From contig NZ_DS022272.1 of NCBI RefSeq assembly GCF_000153705.1, positions 757,765-821,764 on the forward strand: a stretch of 64,000 nucleotides of DNA, read 5' to 3'. The stretch's first letter is position 1. Each line of letters starts with the position of its first letter. Positions 25,457 to 34,456 of this stretch are shown one piece after another. Source of the stretch: Fulvimarina pelagi HTCC2506 (lineage in GTDB: Bacteria; Pseudomonadota; Alphaproteobacteria; Rhizobiales; Rhizobiaceae). The position numbers were made by a program, and so were the translations under genes. Below the pieces are notes generated by a model. That model did not search any database, had not been told where the DNA came from, and saw nothing but the letters and a program-made list of their open reading frames with translations.

Positions 25457-26119
25457 GTGGCGACACCTAAATCTCACCGTCCGACGCGTGTCTGGCAGCG
25501 CATGCTGTCGGGGCGCCGGCTCGATCTTCTCGATCCTTCGCCGCTCGATGTCGAGATCGCCGATATCGCCCATGGCCTTGCGCGTGTCGCACGCTGGAAC
25601 GGCCAGACACTCGGCGATCATGCATTTTCCGTTGCTCAGCATTCCCTCATAGTCGAGGAAATCGTTGCGGCGAGCATCTCCGACCCGCGCTGGCGGCTTG
25701 CCGCGCTTCTGCACGATGCGCCCGAATACGTAATCGGCGACATGATTTCACCCTTCAAGGCGGTGCTCGGAATCGACTACAAAGCGGTGGAGCATCGGCT
25801 GCAGGCTGCGATTCATATTCGGTTCGGGTTGCCCCCCGAATTGCCATCGGCGATCGAGAAGCAAATCAAGGCGGCGGATAAAGTTTCGGCACGTGAGGAG
25901 GCTGTACGCCTCGCCGGCTTTTCCGTCGCCGAGGCGAACATGTTTTTCGGAGGCGTGACGGTCGACGCGGAGTTTGGGGAACGGTTCGAACCCAGCCCCG
26001 CGAAGGAGATGGAACTGGCATTTCTCGGTCGCTTCGAAACCCTCGATCTAGAACTGCGTGCCGGTAATTCCGAGCGTTTCTCAAATCATCGCCGCAGGTC
26101 AGGAGCTACTCCATCTTGA
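25457..26119 (+). CDS. HD-domain hydrolase (YfbR-like)
   Basis: The 220-residue protein has the HD phosphohydrolase metal site: FSVAQHSLIV (first His, about residue 62), ALLHDAPEYVIGDM (HD pair, about 84-85) and AADKVSAREE (last Asp). This matches YfbR-type 5'-nucleotidases that act on deoxynucleoside monophosphates. GTG at 25457 follows a good GAGGCTTAGG stretch. The stop overlaps the TTG start of the phosphatase gene. The reaction is inferred from the family. Confidence 0.88.
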   Translation: MATPKSHRPTRVWQRMLSGRRLDLLDPSPLDVEIADIAHGLARVARWNGQTLGDHAFSVAQHSLIVEEIVAASISDPRWRLAALLHDAPEYVIGDMISPFKAVLGIDYKAVEHRLQAAIHIRFGLPPELPSAIEKQIKAADKVSAREEAVRLAGFSVAEANMFFGGVTVDAEFGERFEPSPAKEMELAFLGRFETLDLELRAGNSERFSNHRRRSGATPS

Positions 26120-26631
26120 GTTATCTCGTCGTCTCCTCACTCGCCGAAATGGGTACGACCGTTGACACACACAGCGCGAGCGATCTCGTCACGCTGATCA
26201 ACGCCGATACGCCAGTCTCGCGGCCCATGACGATCCCTGTCGAACGCCATCTCTTTCTTGGTTTCAATGACATCGTCGAGCCGGTCGAAGGCATGCTGCC
26301 ACCGCAGGAAAGCCACGTGCGCGATCTCATTGGCTTCGGCAGTCGTTGGAGCCGGGAAAAACCGCTGGTCGTACATTGCTTTGCAGGGATCAGCCGCTCG
26401 ACCGCCGCTGCCTACATCCTCGCTATGTCGATCAATCCAGATCTCGACGAACTCGCGCTCGCTAATGAGTTGCGGGCTCGCGCGCCGACCGCCACGCCTA
26501 ATGCGCGCCTCGTGGGTTTCGCCGACACGATTCTCGAGCGAGAGGGCCGCATGGTGGAAGCGATCAAGTCAATCGGACGAGGTGCCGACGCGTTTTCCGG
26601 CACCCCGTTCATCTTGCCGCTCAAGCTCTGA
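26116..26631 (+). CDS. Tyrosine-phosphatase-family protein
   Basis: The 171-residue protein carries the cysteine phosphatase P-loop HCFAGISRSTAAA (HCx5RS, about residues 93-105). A candidate general acid lies upstream. It starts with TTG, overlapping the preceding HD gene's stop as TTGA, so it depends on coupled translation. Substrate is unknown; the family includes tyrosine and dual-specificity phosphatases. It is the third gene of a ygfZ-HD-phosphatase operon and is convergent with panB. Confidence 0.86.
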   Translation: MSYLVVSSLAEMGTTVDTHSASDLVTLINADTPVSRPMTIPVERHLFLGFNDIVEPVEGMLPPQESHVRDLIGFGSRWSREKPLVVHCFAGISRSTAAAYILAMSINPDLDELALANELRARAPTATPNARLVGFADTILEREGRMVEAIKSIGRGADAFSGTPFILPLKL

Positions 26632-26651
26632 AAAGAGCCGACCATTTCACT

Positions 26652-27470
26652 TCAGTCTCGTGGCTTGTAGACGTTGGCAGGGCCTGGGAATGCACGGCTG
26701 CGCACCTCCCGCGCATAGCTCGCGACGGCTTCGTCTACCGCCGCCCCGACCTCGCCGAAGCGCTTGACGAAGCGCGGCACCCGCGGCGTCAATCCGAGCA
26801 TGTCCTCAAGGACGAGAATCTGGCCGTCGCAGGCATTGGACGCCCCGATACCGATGGTAGGGATCGCCAGCGCATCGGTAATTTCGACGGCTAGCGGTTC
26901 GATCACGCCTTCGACGACGACTGCGAAGGCGCCGGCTTCCTCGACCGCCTTCGCATCGCTCAAGATTTTTTTTCGGCTCTCCTCGTCGTGGCCTTGGCTT
27001 CGGAATCCGCCGAGGATGTTTACCGCCTGCGGCGTGAGTCCGATATGGGCGCAGACGGGAATGCCGCGCTCAGTCAGATGCCGGATGGTCGGGGCCATCG
27101 CGACTCCGCCTTCCAGCTTCACTGCCCCGCATCCGGTCTCGCCCAAAATGCGCGCCGCGCTTTCAAAGGCCATCTCTTCGCTGGCTTCGTAAGAGCCGAA
27201 CGGCATGTCGACAATGACCAGTGCCTCCTTCGTGCCGCGAACGACAGAGGCGCCATGCATGATCATCATATCTAGGGAGACGGAGAGGGTCGATGCCATA
27301 CCGTGCTCGACCATCCCTAGACTGTCCCCCACAAGCACGAAATCGGCATGGGGTTCGACGAGACGGGCGGTTACTGCGCTGTAGGCGGTGAGGCTCACGA
27401 TAGGCTCGCCGCCCTTCATTGCACGGATGTCCGGTGCGGTCCGGCGTTTCGTTCTCGTTTCGGCGCTCAT
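26652..27470 (-). CDS. panB: 3-methyl-2-oxobutanoate hydroxymethyltransferase
   Basis: This 272-residue enzyme makes ketopantoate from 2-oxoisovalerate and methylene-tetrahydrofolate. It shows [35 protein letters not shown], the [10 protein letters not shown] motif, GAVKLEGG with metal and substrate contacts, HIGLTPQ and [14 protein letters not shown]. The ATG lies two bases after the panC stop, so panC and panB form one operon. Confidence 0.96.
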   Translation of the reverse strand: MSAETRTKRRTAPDIRAMKGGEPIVSLTAYSAVTARLVEPHADFVLVGDSLGMVEHGMASTLSVSLDMMIMHGASVVRGTKEALVIVDMPFGSYEASEEMAFESAARILGETGCGAVKLEGGVAMAPTIRHLTERGIPVCAHIGLTPQAVNILGGFRSQGHDEESRKKILSDAKAVEEAGAFAVVVEGVIEPLAVEITDALAIPTIGIGASNACDGQILVLEDMLGLTPRVPRFVKRFGEVGAAVDEAVASYAREVRSRAFPGPANVYKPRD

Positions 27471-27472
27471 CC

Positions 27473-28345
27473 TCAAGTCTCCGACCGTGTCTTCCCCGAA
27501 GGAGGTTGCGCCTCGAACTGGTCGATCAAGAGCACCGGACCGAATTGCGCCGTGACGAGCATGACGACGCTCTCTTCACCGAATCGTTCGACGGGATGGA
27601 GAAGGCGGGCCGTGCGGATGTCCAGCGATCGAAGCGAAGCAAGTGGTTCACCCTCGATGATGGATCGCATAGCCGAGAGCACCGTCTCGGGTTCTCTTTC
27701 TCCCGCTTCGATCATCTTGCCGCCGTGCTTCAGGGCGCGATGGAGGACGAGCGAGGCTCGGCGGTTATCCGGATCGAGCCGGCTGTTTCGGGAGGAGAGG
27801 GCAAGTCCGTCCGCCTCTCGCACCGTAGGTACGCCGACGATCGTGATCGGGAAGGACAGATCGGCCACCATTCGGCGGATCAGGGCGAGCTGCTGAAAAT
27901 CCTTCCGGCCGAAATAGGCACGATCGGGCTGAACGATGTTGAAGAGCTTGCAGACGACTGTCGCGACGCCCCGGAAATGGCCCGGGCGAACCGCGCCGAT
28001 CAAATCGTCTCCGAGGGGTTCGACTGCGACATGGGTCTGAAGCGGCTCGGGATACATCTCGTCAGCGCTCGGCATGAAGACAACGTCGACGCCGCCTATT
28101 CTGCAAAGCTCCAGGTCTGCGTCTAACGTGCGCGGATAGCGTTCGAAGTCTTCGCCCTCACCAAACTGGGTCGGATTGACGAAGATTGAGACGACGAGGG
28201 TGTGGTCGGTAGCCCTAGCGTGGCGAATAAGCGCTTCGTGGCCAGCATGAAGAGCTCCCATCGTCGGCACAAGCCCAATCGATCGGCCAGAGCGCCTGCT
28301 GGTGAGAATGGACCTGAGGTCGTTGATACGTTCGCATATCTGCAC
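27473..28345 (-). CDS. panC: Pantothenate synthetase
   Basis: This 290-residue enzyme joins pantoate and beta-alanine with ATP. Nucleotide-binding motifs are [29 protein letters not shown], the central [33 protein letters not shown], and ALSSRNSRL in place of the KMSKS-type loop. It is the first gene of the panC-panB pair, giving the two consecutive steps of pantothenate synthesis from ketopantoate (the reductase is elsewhere). Confidence 0.96.
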   Translation of the reverse strand: MQICERINDLRSILTSRRSGRSIGLVPTMGALHAGHEALIRHARATDHTLVVSIFVNPTQFGEGEDFERYPRTLDADLELCRIGGVDVVFMPSADEMYPEPLQTHVAVEPLGDDLIGAVRPGHFRGVATVVCKLFNIVQPDRAYFGRKDFQQLALIRRMVADLSFPITIVGVPTVREADGLALSSRNSRLDPDNRRASLVLHRALKHGGKMIEAGEREPETVLSAMRSIIEGEPLASLRSLDIRTARLLHPVERFGEESVVMLVTAQFGPVLLIDQFEAQPPSGKTRSET

Positions 28346-28776
28346 GGCTTACCTGATCGTCAGTGCTCGCCGAGCTACGCCCCAACCGTTGAGATGGAAA
28401 GACCACTCTCATCCGACGCTGGCGTCGCTCGCTCGGCTTCTCTGCTCCTATAGCCTAATCGCACGGAGATACCACGGGGCCCTGGAAACTGCGTTCCAGC
28501 AGCAGGCGTTCAACTTCGCCTTGACCGACAATTGTCAGACTATCAAACTGAAATCCGGCTGTCCGGAATGTGAGTTTGTTGCCGATCGACTGACCAGTTT
28601 GCCACATTGTTTCGGCAGATCGTTCAGCGAGATATAAATAAACAACTAAAAATTGCGTAGAGTCGTTATTTAAGGTTGCATAATCATTATTTTTTGGAGT
28701 TCACTGGTCAGAAGCGCCTTGTCGGTTTTGGTGGATTATGGTTCTATGCCGATGGGGCGGATAGTGGTGAATTCTC
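28346..28776. other. Intergenic region with AT-rich right half
   Basis: No convincing gene is seen. From about 28620 to 28700 the DNA becomes clearly AT-rich (runs such as AAATAAACAACTAAAAATT and ATTATTTTTTGG), unlike the neighbours. It may hold the promoter of the LuxR-like gene that starts at 28777 and may mark acquired DNA. Confidence 0.5.
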
Positions 28777-29613
28777 ATGCGAGTACCATTTCCGGGGTCC
28801 CCCGATCTTTACAGGCGTTTATTAGCATATTCTTCGATAGACCGATCGGGGTGGCAAACATTAATAGATAACCTGGAGTCCCGCTTCGACGGGCTCTCGG
28901 TAACGATCGACTCCGTACCGATGCCGACTGTCTACCGGTCGACATCGAAGTTCGCCGCTATGGGTGTTGTAGTACCCGGCGCTGGTCCCACTGTAGAACG
29001 GTCGGAAGAGGGGCTAACGCTTTTCTATTTCCGCGACAATGATCCTGCCGGCTGCATGTTCGAGCTCGCATGCGAGGGCGCTAGTGGACGGCTCCACCGT
29101 CTCCATCTCAGGTTCGAACATCGGAGCCGGGAAGCGTACCGGCCAGTTTTAGCCGCTTTTCTAGTCCGCATTCGAGTTGATGCGGAGAATGCTCTGCGTG
29201 CGGAAGATGATCAGGCAGCAATGCCTGTTGGCGCAAGAAAGCGTTTGGAGGGCCTCTGGAATCATCTGCCCTGCGGCGTCGCCCTCGTAGATGATCGCGC
29301 GAAGGTCCTCGTGATGAACACTGCGATGGAGCAGGTGCTCAGCCAACGGGACACGTTTTTTCCTCTCTGCTACGGCGACCTGGCGTCAGCTTTTGGTCGC
29401 CGCTCGCGCCGAAAGATCGACGATGTGATCGAACGCTTGTCAGGCAACGGGCATAACGCACTCTTCGGTCCCTACACCTTCAAGATCGGTTCTGTTGGCT
29501 TCGAAGCCAGGCGTGTCAGAGCCCAATCCGACTTCGACCCTGCTGTGTCACGACCGCATTTTATCGTAACGACACAGGGCAGCATTCAAGACAGCTGGAG
29601 TGCGATGCGCTAG
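28777..29613 (+). CDS. LuxR-regulator-like sensory protein lacking the HTH domain
   Basis: The 278-residue protein looks like the N-terminal sensory part of alphaproteobacterial LuxR-family regulators. Residues about 8-150 form an unclassified domain, followed by the PAS-like pattern LEGLWNHLPCGVALVDDRAKVLVMNTAMEQVLSQRDTF (about 150-187). In the related regulators about 65 residues of LuxR helix-turn-helix normally follow. Here the chain stops after IVTTQGSIQD.. .MR, with no such motif in the remaining frame or shortly downstream. It may be truncated or may act without binding DNA. The first 60 codons follow AT-rich DNA. Confidence 0.6.
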   Translation: MRVPFPGSPDLYRRLLAYSSIDRSGWQTLIDNLESRFDGLSVTIDSVPMPTVYRSTSKFAAMGVVVPGAGPTVERSEEGLTLFYFRDNDPAGCMFELACEGASGRLHRLHLRFEHRSREAYRPVLAAFLVRIRVDAENALRAEDDQAAMPVGARKRLEGLWNHLPCGVALVDDRAKVLVMNTAMEQVLSQRDTFFPLCYGDLASAFGRRSRRKIDDVIERLSGNGHNALFGPYTFKIGSVGFEARRVRAQSDFDPAVSRPHFIVTTQGSIQDSWSAMR

Positions 29614-29709
29614 TTCACCGACGGAATTTCGTATCTGACGTTTCTCATCAAGTCTTCCCTTTGAGGTGCATCAAGGTGCTACCGAACTTTCGTTCGCAGT
29701 CGGTCGTAG

Positions 29710-29744
29710 AAAAAGCGCATGGTGAACGGCCACCATGCGCTTTT
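29710..29744 (-). terminator. Rho-independent terminator of infC
   Basis: A perfect 14-bp stem (AAAAGCGCATGGTG with CACCATGCGCTTTT, loop of six) ends in five T's on the - strand, 95 bases after the infC stop. It can also act for the + strand LuxR-like gene, where four T's follow. Confidence 0.9.
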
Positions 29745-29838
29745 CCGTGGAATTCGATTGGCCTTCGCTTTGTAACAGCCTCGACAACTCGTTCGAGGGC
29801 GAAGACAGTGGAGCCAGTCGCAGATTCCGAGCATCTCC

Positions 29839-30378
29839 TCAACTACGAGGCGCGAGTACCATCATCATTTGCCGCCCCTCGAGTTTAGGCTCGGCTTCCA
29901 CTTTCGAAATCTCGTTGGTTTCCTCGCGAACACGATTGAGCAGCCGCATACCAAGTTCTTGGTGCGCCATTTCCCGTCCACGAAAACGAAGCGTGACCTT
30001 GACTTTGTCGCCGTCGTCGAAGAACCGCCGGACGGCCTTCATCTTCGTCTCGTAGTCGTGGTCGTCGATGTTGGGCCGCATCTTCACTTCCTTGACCTCG
30101 ATGGTCTTCTGGCGCTTGCGCGCCTCTGCGGCCTTCTTCTGGTTCTCGTATTTCAGCTTGCCCAGATCGAGGATCTTACATACCGGAGGATTTGCGTTGG
30201 GCACGATCTCGACAAGATCGAGGCCAGCGTCTTCGGCAAGTGTTAGAGCCTCGCTCGTCGCAACTTGTCCGCGGTTCTCTCCCTCGGAATCGATGAGCTG
30301 TACCGTCGGAACGCGAATTTCGCGATTCGAGCGTGGCCCCTCCTTCTGGGCCGGCGGTGCACGGAATGGTCTGCGAAT
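29839..30378 (-). CDS. infC: Translation initiation factor IF-3, with ATT start
   Basis: This 179-residue IF-3 has [21 protein letters not shown], the linker region [32 protein letters not shown] and [19 protein letters not shown]. Homologues begin at RRPFRAPP-like sequence; here that residue is encoded by ATT at 30376-30378, with GGAG nine bases upstream and no ATG or GTG nearby that gives a sensible N-terminus. An AUU start is the known autoregulatory device of E. coli infC, because IF-3 itself rejects such starts. The upstream open frame that reaches an ATG at 30492 has no protein character. Confidence 0.95.
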   Translation of the reverse strand: MRRPFRAPPAQKEGPRSNREIRVPTVQLIDSEGENRGQVATSEALTLAEDAGLDLVEIVPNANPPVCKILDLGKLKYENQKKAAEARKRQKTIEVKEVKMRPNIDDHDYETKMKAVRRFFDDGDKVKVTLRFRGREMAHQELGMRLLNRVREETNEISKVEAEPKLEGRQMMMVLAPRS

Positions 30379-30773
30379 GGTCGTTGTCTCCGTATAATGG
30401 TCGAAAAAGGCGGTCTGGATGCCAAGGCATAGGTTAACGCGAAGGTTCCCGTCAAACACAGCAATGCATCCGGCATGATCGATACCGATCACACAGCTAC
30501 GCTCATCTACTTAGCATGAAAACACGTCGTTTACACCCATAACCAGCCTGCAAACTCCCGCAGGTGTGGCCATTCCTGTCGCCAAAACGGCCTGAACGGC
30601 CGCTTGCTGTATGGCTATCCCTGTTTGAGAAATTTAGCTCTTGACTGCGAAGCCCAAAATGCCGAGACACACGCCAGCGGTCTCCTGCCAGATATTCGGT
30701 AATTGTAGACTCGGAAATGGCCTGTCTGAAACCTCTTCCGGATAGGCTTCATCGTATCGCCCACGAGGCCCAT
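30379..30773. other. Region between infC and tRNA-Thr
   Basis: No gene is supported. It must contain the infC promoter and leader, reading left on the - strand, and the promoter of tRNA-Thr, reading right. Short reading frames that overlap the tRNA are shadows. No clear promoter elements or riboswitch could be named. Confidence 0.5.
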
Positions 30774-30848
30774 GCTGCCGTAGCTCAGGGGTAGAGCACT
30801 CCCTTGGTAAGGGAGAGGCCGAGAGTTCAAATCTCTCCGGCAGCACCA
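30774..30848 (+). tRNA. tRNA-Thr (anticodon GGT)
   Basis: A complete 75-base cloverleaf with encoded CCA. The acceptor stem is GCTGCCG with CGGCAGC, the D-arm GCTCAGGGGTAGAGC, the anticodon arm CTCCC-TTGGTAA-GGGAG giving anticodon GGT, and the T-arm contains GTTCAAATC. Discriminator base A. Confidence 0.96.
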
Positions 30849-31043
30849 TTTTCAAGGCTTTTGGAACTGATCGGCAGTTGCTTCGCCTAGACGCTCCTCT
30901 ATAACGCGTCGCCGGAGATCTTTGCGTTGCTCGGCGGCCGGCAGCCCGTTGCAGTTATATCGGCAGATAAGAGACGTTGAGAACGGAACGGCGTCGGAAA
31001 AGCCGACAATTGCGACCGCCCTCTAATCGCCTCGAATGAGCGT

Positions 31044-31817
31044 CTATCGCGTGAGGAGGCCGATTGCTTGGCGAACCCAGCCTTCCTTCTCAATACGTCC
31101 TGGCTCGCAGCCGAGTGCGTTTTCGATCCAGGCAACCTGTGATCCCGTCCAACCTGCAATCTGTTCGATGTGGAAGACGCCGATATCGTAGAGCAGACGT
31201 TCAAGGGATGGGCCAATTCCATCGATATTGGTGAGTGAGTCCGGAGCCTTCCCTTCGCGCGGCGCCGCTAGGAGCTGAGGCTCGGCCCCAACAGGAACGC
31301 TCCCGCTGAGCTGTGCGTCGTCCAACTGCGCTTTTGCGGTTGTATTCCCTCCGTCTCCGGTCATCGTCATGGACGGTGTCGCTTGAACCGGGTCGTTGTC
31401 GAGCGGACGCCCGTTCGAGGAACGCTGGCCTTTCTCCAGCCGTATCACGTCCACGGAAATCGTGCTGCCTCCGAAGCTGGCGAATTTAGCCCTGCTGAGG
31501 GGCGGAGCGCTCTTGCCCAGCTTGATCTTCGGCGTCCAGGTCGAGTGCATCGCTTTGATACGCTTGCGTTCGGCTTCGCGTTCGGCCTCGGTCCTGGAGA
31601 GATGCTTGTAGTCTAGAGTGCGAAAATCGTGACGATATGCTTGCCCTTTATGCTTGTTCTCAAGAGGGTCGTCGTCGGCGGCTTCGCGGGCCGGAACACG
31701 CGACTTCAGTGAATTGAACAGTTTCTGGTCAGCCACCGGGCCGGGATCCCAATCATTCGCCGCAGGTGAGGCGCCAATCCGGCCCTTTCTGGAAACGTCG
31801 TCGTCGGAGTTCGTCAT
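31044..31817 (-). CDS. Helix-hairpin-helix protein with a NuoE-tail-like C-terminus
   Basis: The 257-residue protein has a polar, probably disordered N-terminal two-thirds (many Asp, Lys, Ser and Pro, with a Lys/Arg/Glu-rich helix around residues 75-95). Its C-terminal domain of about 65 residues (SLTNIDGIGPSLERLLYDIGVFHIEQIAGWTGSQVAWIENALG..GRIEKEGWVRQA) strongly resembles the extension found at the end of rhizobial NuoE and some L21-associated proteins, a helix-hairpin-helix fold. No respiratory genes are nearby. ATG at 31817 has GAGG six bases upstream. Function unknown; DNA or protein binding is the usual guess for the fold. Confidence 0.75.
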   Translation of the reverse strand: MTNSDDDVSRKGRIGASPAANDWDPGPVADQKLFNSLKSRVPAREAADDDPLENKHKGQAYRHDFRTLDYKHLSRTEAEREAERKRIKAMHSTWTPKIKLGKSAPPLSRAKFASFGGSTISVDVIRLEKGQRSSNGRPLDNDPVQATPSMTMTGDGGNTTAKAQLDDAQLSGSVPVGAEPQLLAAPREGKAPDSLTNIDGIGPSLERLLYDIGVFHIEQIAGWTGSQVAWIENALGCEPGRIEKEGWVRQAIGLLTR

Positions 31818-32011
31818 ATGGACCTCGCCAATCGTGACATCTAGAGCCACCGCCCATTGTAATGAGCGAGTACGTCTCGCGTGCACTGCACAATTTTCGA
31901 ATTCGCTTATAGCTTCCGGAGCCGCCTTCGGCAAATGCGAGCATTCTCGGGCTCTGAATCTCTCTTAAGACACGAGCAGGCAAATAGAATTGCGAAAGAG
32001 ATAGGGACGAC

Positions 32012-32042
32012 AAAAAAAGGGCCCGGCCGAAGCCGAGCCCTT
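32012..32042 (-). terminator. Rho-independent terminator of the porin gene
   Basis: On the - strand an 11-bp stem (AAGGGCTCGGC with GCCGGGCCCTT, one G-T pair) closes on a stable TTCG tetraloop and is followed by seven T's counting the last two of the stem. It begins 26 bases after the porin stop. Confidence 0.94.
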
Positions 32043-32067
32043 CCTAAATGCTGTTCTAATCGAAGGA

Positions 32068-33354
32068 TTAGAAGTTCCGCTGGAAGCGAAGGAAGCCAGC
32101 GGTCTGATCGATCTCGTTGTCGACGAAGCCGTTGCGGCCGTCGATGTCGAGGTTGGTGTAGGAAACTTCCGCAAGCATGTCGAAGTTGTTGGTGATTTCA
32201 TAACCAACGTTACCAACGAGCTTGTAGAAGTCCGATTCGCCAGTCCGGATACGATCGAACGGAGCAACGGTCTGGACGGAGAAGGTGTCGAACACCTCAC
32301 CGTACACACCAGCAACGGCGACGCCGAGCTTACCGAAGCTCTGGGAGTAGCCAGCGCCGATCTGCCATTCGACCGGCACGTTACCGAAGGCGGTGTTGAG
32401 GTTGTTGACCGGAGCGATCGAAGTGCTGAACAAGCCGATCGTCGAGTAGGTCGAAGGATCGAAAGCGTAGGAACCTTCGAACTTCAGCTCGGAGTCGTCG
32501 GCGATCAGGTTTTCAAGCGACAGGTTCGCTTTCAGAACGAACGCATCTTCGCTGACGTTCGGACCGAAGGTGGCAACGCCAGGAACGGCCGGAACCGCAG
32601 GGAGAGCACCGATTGCCGGAATCGCGGGAATGAACGGCGAAACCAGGACGGGTCCAGCCAGACCACCGGCACCGAACGGGACCGACTCTTCGTAGACACC
32701 GTAAAGATTGAAGCCGCCGAAGCCGCCCGAATAGCCGAGCTTACCGACTACGTTCGGAGCGAAATCGCCGCTGACGTCGTCTTCGAGCGAGATGGACGCA
32801 GCAAGGCCACCAGCAGCGAAGGTGTAGGAAACGCGGTTGACTTCGAAGTCGCCGACCGGAAGGTCGGTATCGGTTGCGAAGCCGTCGCCTTCCGTCCACA
32901 GCGAATCGAGGTAGCCCATGGTGAGGCCGCCGAGCTGGATGTAGGCGTTGTCGGCATCGAAGTTGCCGTCGAAGCCGTAGGAGCTCATCGAGTTGTTCTC
33001 GAGAGTCATGTAGGCGCGGAGCGTGCCGAGCTCGGTTTCTTCGCGAACGTCGAAGTTGAGGTGGATTTCGGTACCGAAACCGGCCGTGTAGTCATCCCCT
33101 TCGTTGTTGACGAGGAAGTCGTTCCCGAAGCTATCTTCGATCGGGCCGTTCACCGTGTACTGGAAACGGAGGAAGCCGCTGATCGACATGCACGTTTCCG
33201 TGCCTGGGATGTAGTGGAAGCCGGTGCCGTAAACGTCGCAGACGCGGACGTATTCAACAGGCTCGGCCATCGGTACGATGACGTCCGCTGCGCGGGCGCC
33301 GGTGACTGCGACGAGGGCCGCAGCGGAGCCGAGAAGAAGGCTCTTAATGTTCAT
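32068..33354 (-). CDS. RopA-type outer-membrane porin
   Basis: This 428-residue porin has a signal peptide ending in GARAAD (about residue 22) and the rhizobial opening of mature porins, ADVIVPMAEPVEYVRVCDVYGTGFHYIPGTETCMSISGFLRFQ. Two cysteines there probably bridge. Alternating beta-strand sequence follows to a terminal Phe (FLRFQRNF), the barrel-insertion signal. One loop (VSPFIPAIPAIGALPAVPAVPGV, about residues 235-260) is an unusual Pro/Ala repeat. It would form a trimeric general diffusion pore. ATG at 33354 has GGAGG upstream; the strong terminator suggests high expression. Confidence 0.94.
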   Translation of the reverse strand: MNIKSLLLGSAAALVAVTGARAADVIVPMAEPVEYVRVCDVYGTGFHYIPGTETCMSISGFLRFQYTVNGPIEDSFGNDFLVNNEGDDYTAGFGTEIHLNFDVREETELGTLRAYMTLENNSMSSYGFDGNFDADNAYIQLGGLTMGYLDSLWTEGDGFATDTDLPVGDFEVNRVSYTFAAGGLAASISLEDDVSGDFAPNVVGKLGYSGGFGGFNLYGVYEESVPFGAGGLAGPVLVSPFIPAIPAIGALPAVPAVPGVATFGPNVSEDAFVLKANLSLENLIADDSELKFEGSYAFDPSTYSTIGLFSTSIAPVNNLNTAFGNVPVEWQIGAGYSQSFGKLGVAVAGVYGEVFDTFSVQTVAPFDRIRTGESDFYKLVGNVGYEITNNFDMLAEVSYTNLDIDGRNGFVDNEIDQTAGFLRFQRNF

Positions 33355-33823
33355 GTCCTGACCTCCAGTCATATTTTAGATGGGTTGGGGCATATCCTTG
33401 AGGTTTCCCCTCTCTACCCGTCCCTACGAAAGCCAGCGCGATTTGTCCCCGCGGTCTTTCTGGGGTCGACAATATCCATCCATCCTCTCCGCGCAATTAC
33501 AGAAATGCCACACCGAACCCAAACAGGCCGTACGGACACACCCTGTTGCATAGAGAGCACAATTTTGGAAACCACTCGTTAACGGTTGTGGCGGGAATGG
33601 GCTGAAACCACGTCTTAACCGCGGTATTGAGGGCTGAAGCGATCGTCGCTGCGCTTCCGCGGAAGCATTTTGGTATGCGGCTGGCGCGGCAACGGCTGTC
33701 GGCTTCGCTTCGTTGGTAGAATTCGAAGCATAAAGCGCTTGAAGAGATGCCAGCTTACGGCTCGCTCTGGCCGAGGCCTCAAATCTTCGTCGAGATCTGT
33801 TCTGTCCGTTCCAAAATTCGAAG
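33355..33823. other. Upstream region of the porin gene
   Basis: No gene is supported. A short perfect palindrome (GCTTCCGCGGAAGC, 33653-33666) lies about 300 bases from the porin start. The porin promoter should lie in the right-to-left direction near 33370-33480, but clear elements could not be named. Confidence 0.4.
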
Positions 33824-34318
33824 TCAGAATGTTCGGAGGAAGACGCCGGTATGGCAGATCACGACGACGAGCGTCAGGACGAGCCGGAGCCGGCCGAACC
33901 ACGAAGGTAGCTTGCCACGTCGCACGGAAATGAGGTCCCACGCGCCTTGGGCGGCGAAGCTGAGAGCAAAGCCGGCGAAAGCATAAGGCGCTGACACCAT
34001 GACTAGAACCCAGCCGGCCAGCGAGGGTAGGACAGAGAGGATTAACTCATGCCGTTGGTGGCCCGTTGGCCTTAGACCGAACCCCCATCTAATTCCGCCC
34101 AGAAAGGCTAAGATTGTCGCCGAATAGGCGTTTAGCGCAAGGACGATCGTCGCATACGCGATTGTCGAGTTTCCACCGTAGATGAGGACGCCCGACAGGA
34201 GCACGAAAGGCAGCAATCCACCGAGACCGAGCACCCAGGCCGTTCGAATCGGGGTCGTTTGCTTCTCGCCACCTCGTTCCGCAATGGCTTCATCGGATCT
34301 GCTGTGCGCGCTCGACAT
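33824..34318 (-). CDS. DUF3429 membrane protein
   Basis: The 164-residue protein has about five membrane helices. The central NAYSATILAFLGGIRWGFGLR segment is the signature of the DUF3429 family, related to TMEM69. Function is unknown. The N-terminal 20 residues are polar. The ATG at 34318 lacks a good ribosome-binding site, so the start is uncertain; a longer frame reaching further upstream exists. It follows the alpha/beta hydrolase gene on the same strand by about 140 bases. Confidence 0.8.
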   Translation of the reverse strand: MSSAHSRSDEAIAERGGEKQTTPIRTAWVLGLGGLLPFVLLSGVLIYGGNSTIAYATIVLALNAYSATILAFLGGIRWGFGLRPTGHQRHELILSVLPSLAGWVLVMVSAPYAFAGFALSFAAQGAWDLISVRRGKLPSWFGRLRLVLTLVVVICHTGVFLRTF

Positions 34319-34456
34319 GTTAGTGCAAGATCGGTTGCCGATTGGAGGTTTCAAGGCGTTGAAGAACGAAGAAGCGCGGCGAATCATCCGCCCATTGGCG
34401 CTCCGTGTGCCCTGTAAGGCCGATTGGTCGTGCCAACTGCCGCTCGGTGCGGTAAG

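Noticed and set aside
30615-30855. Short - strand frames over tRNA-Thr
   Set aside because: They run through the tRNA gene, whose cloverleaf is complete.
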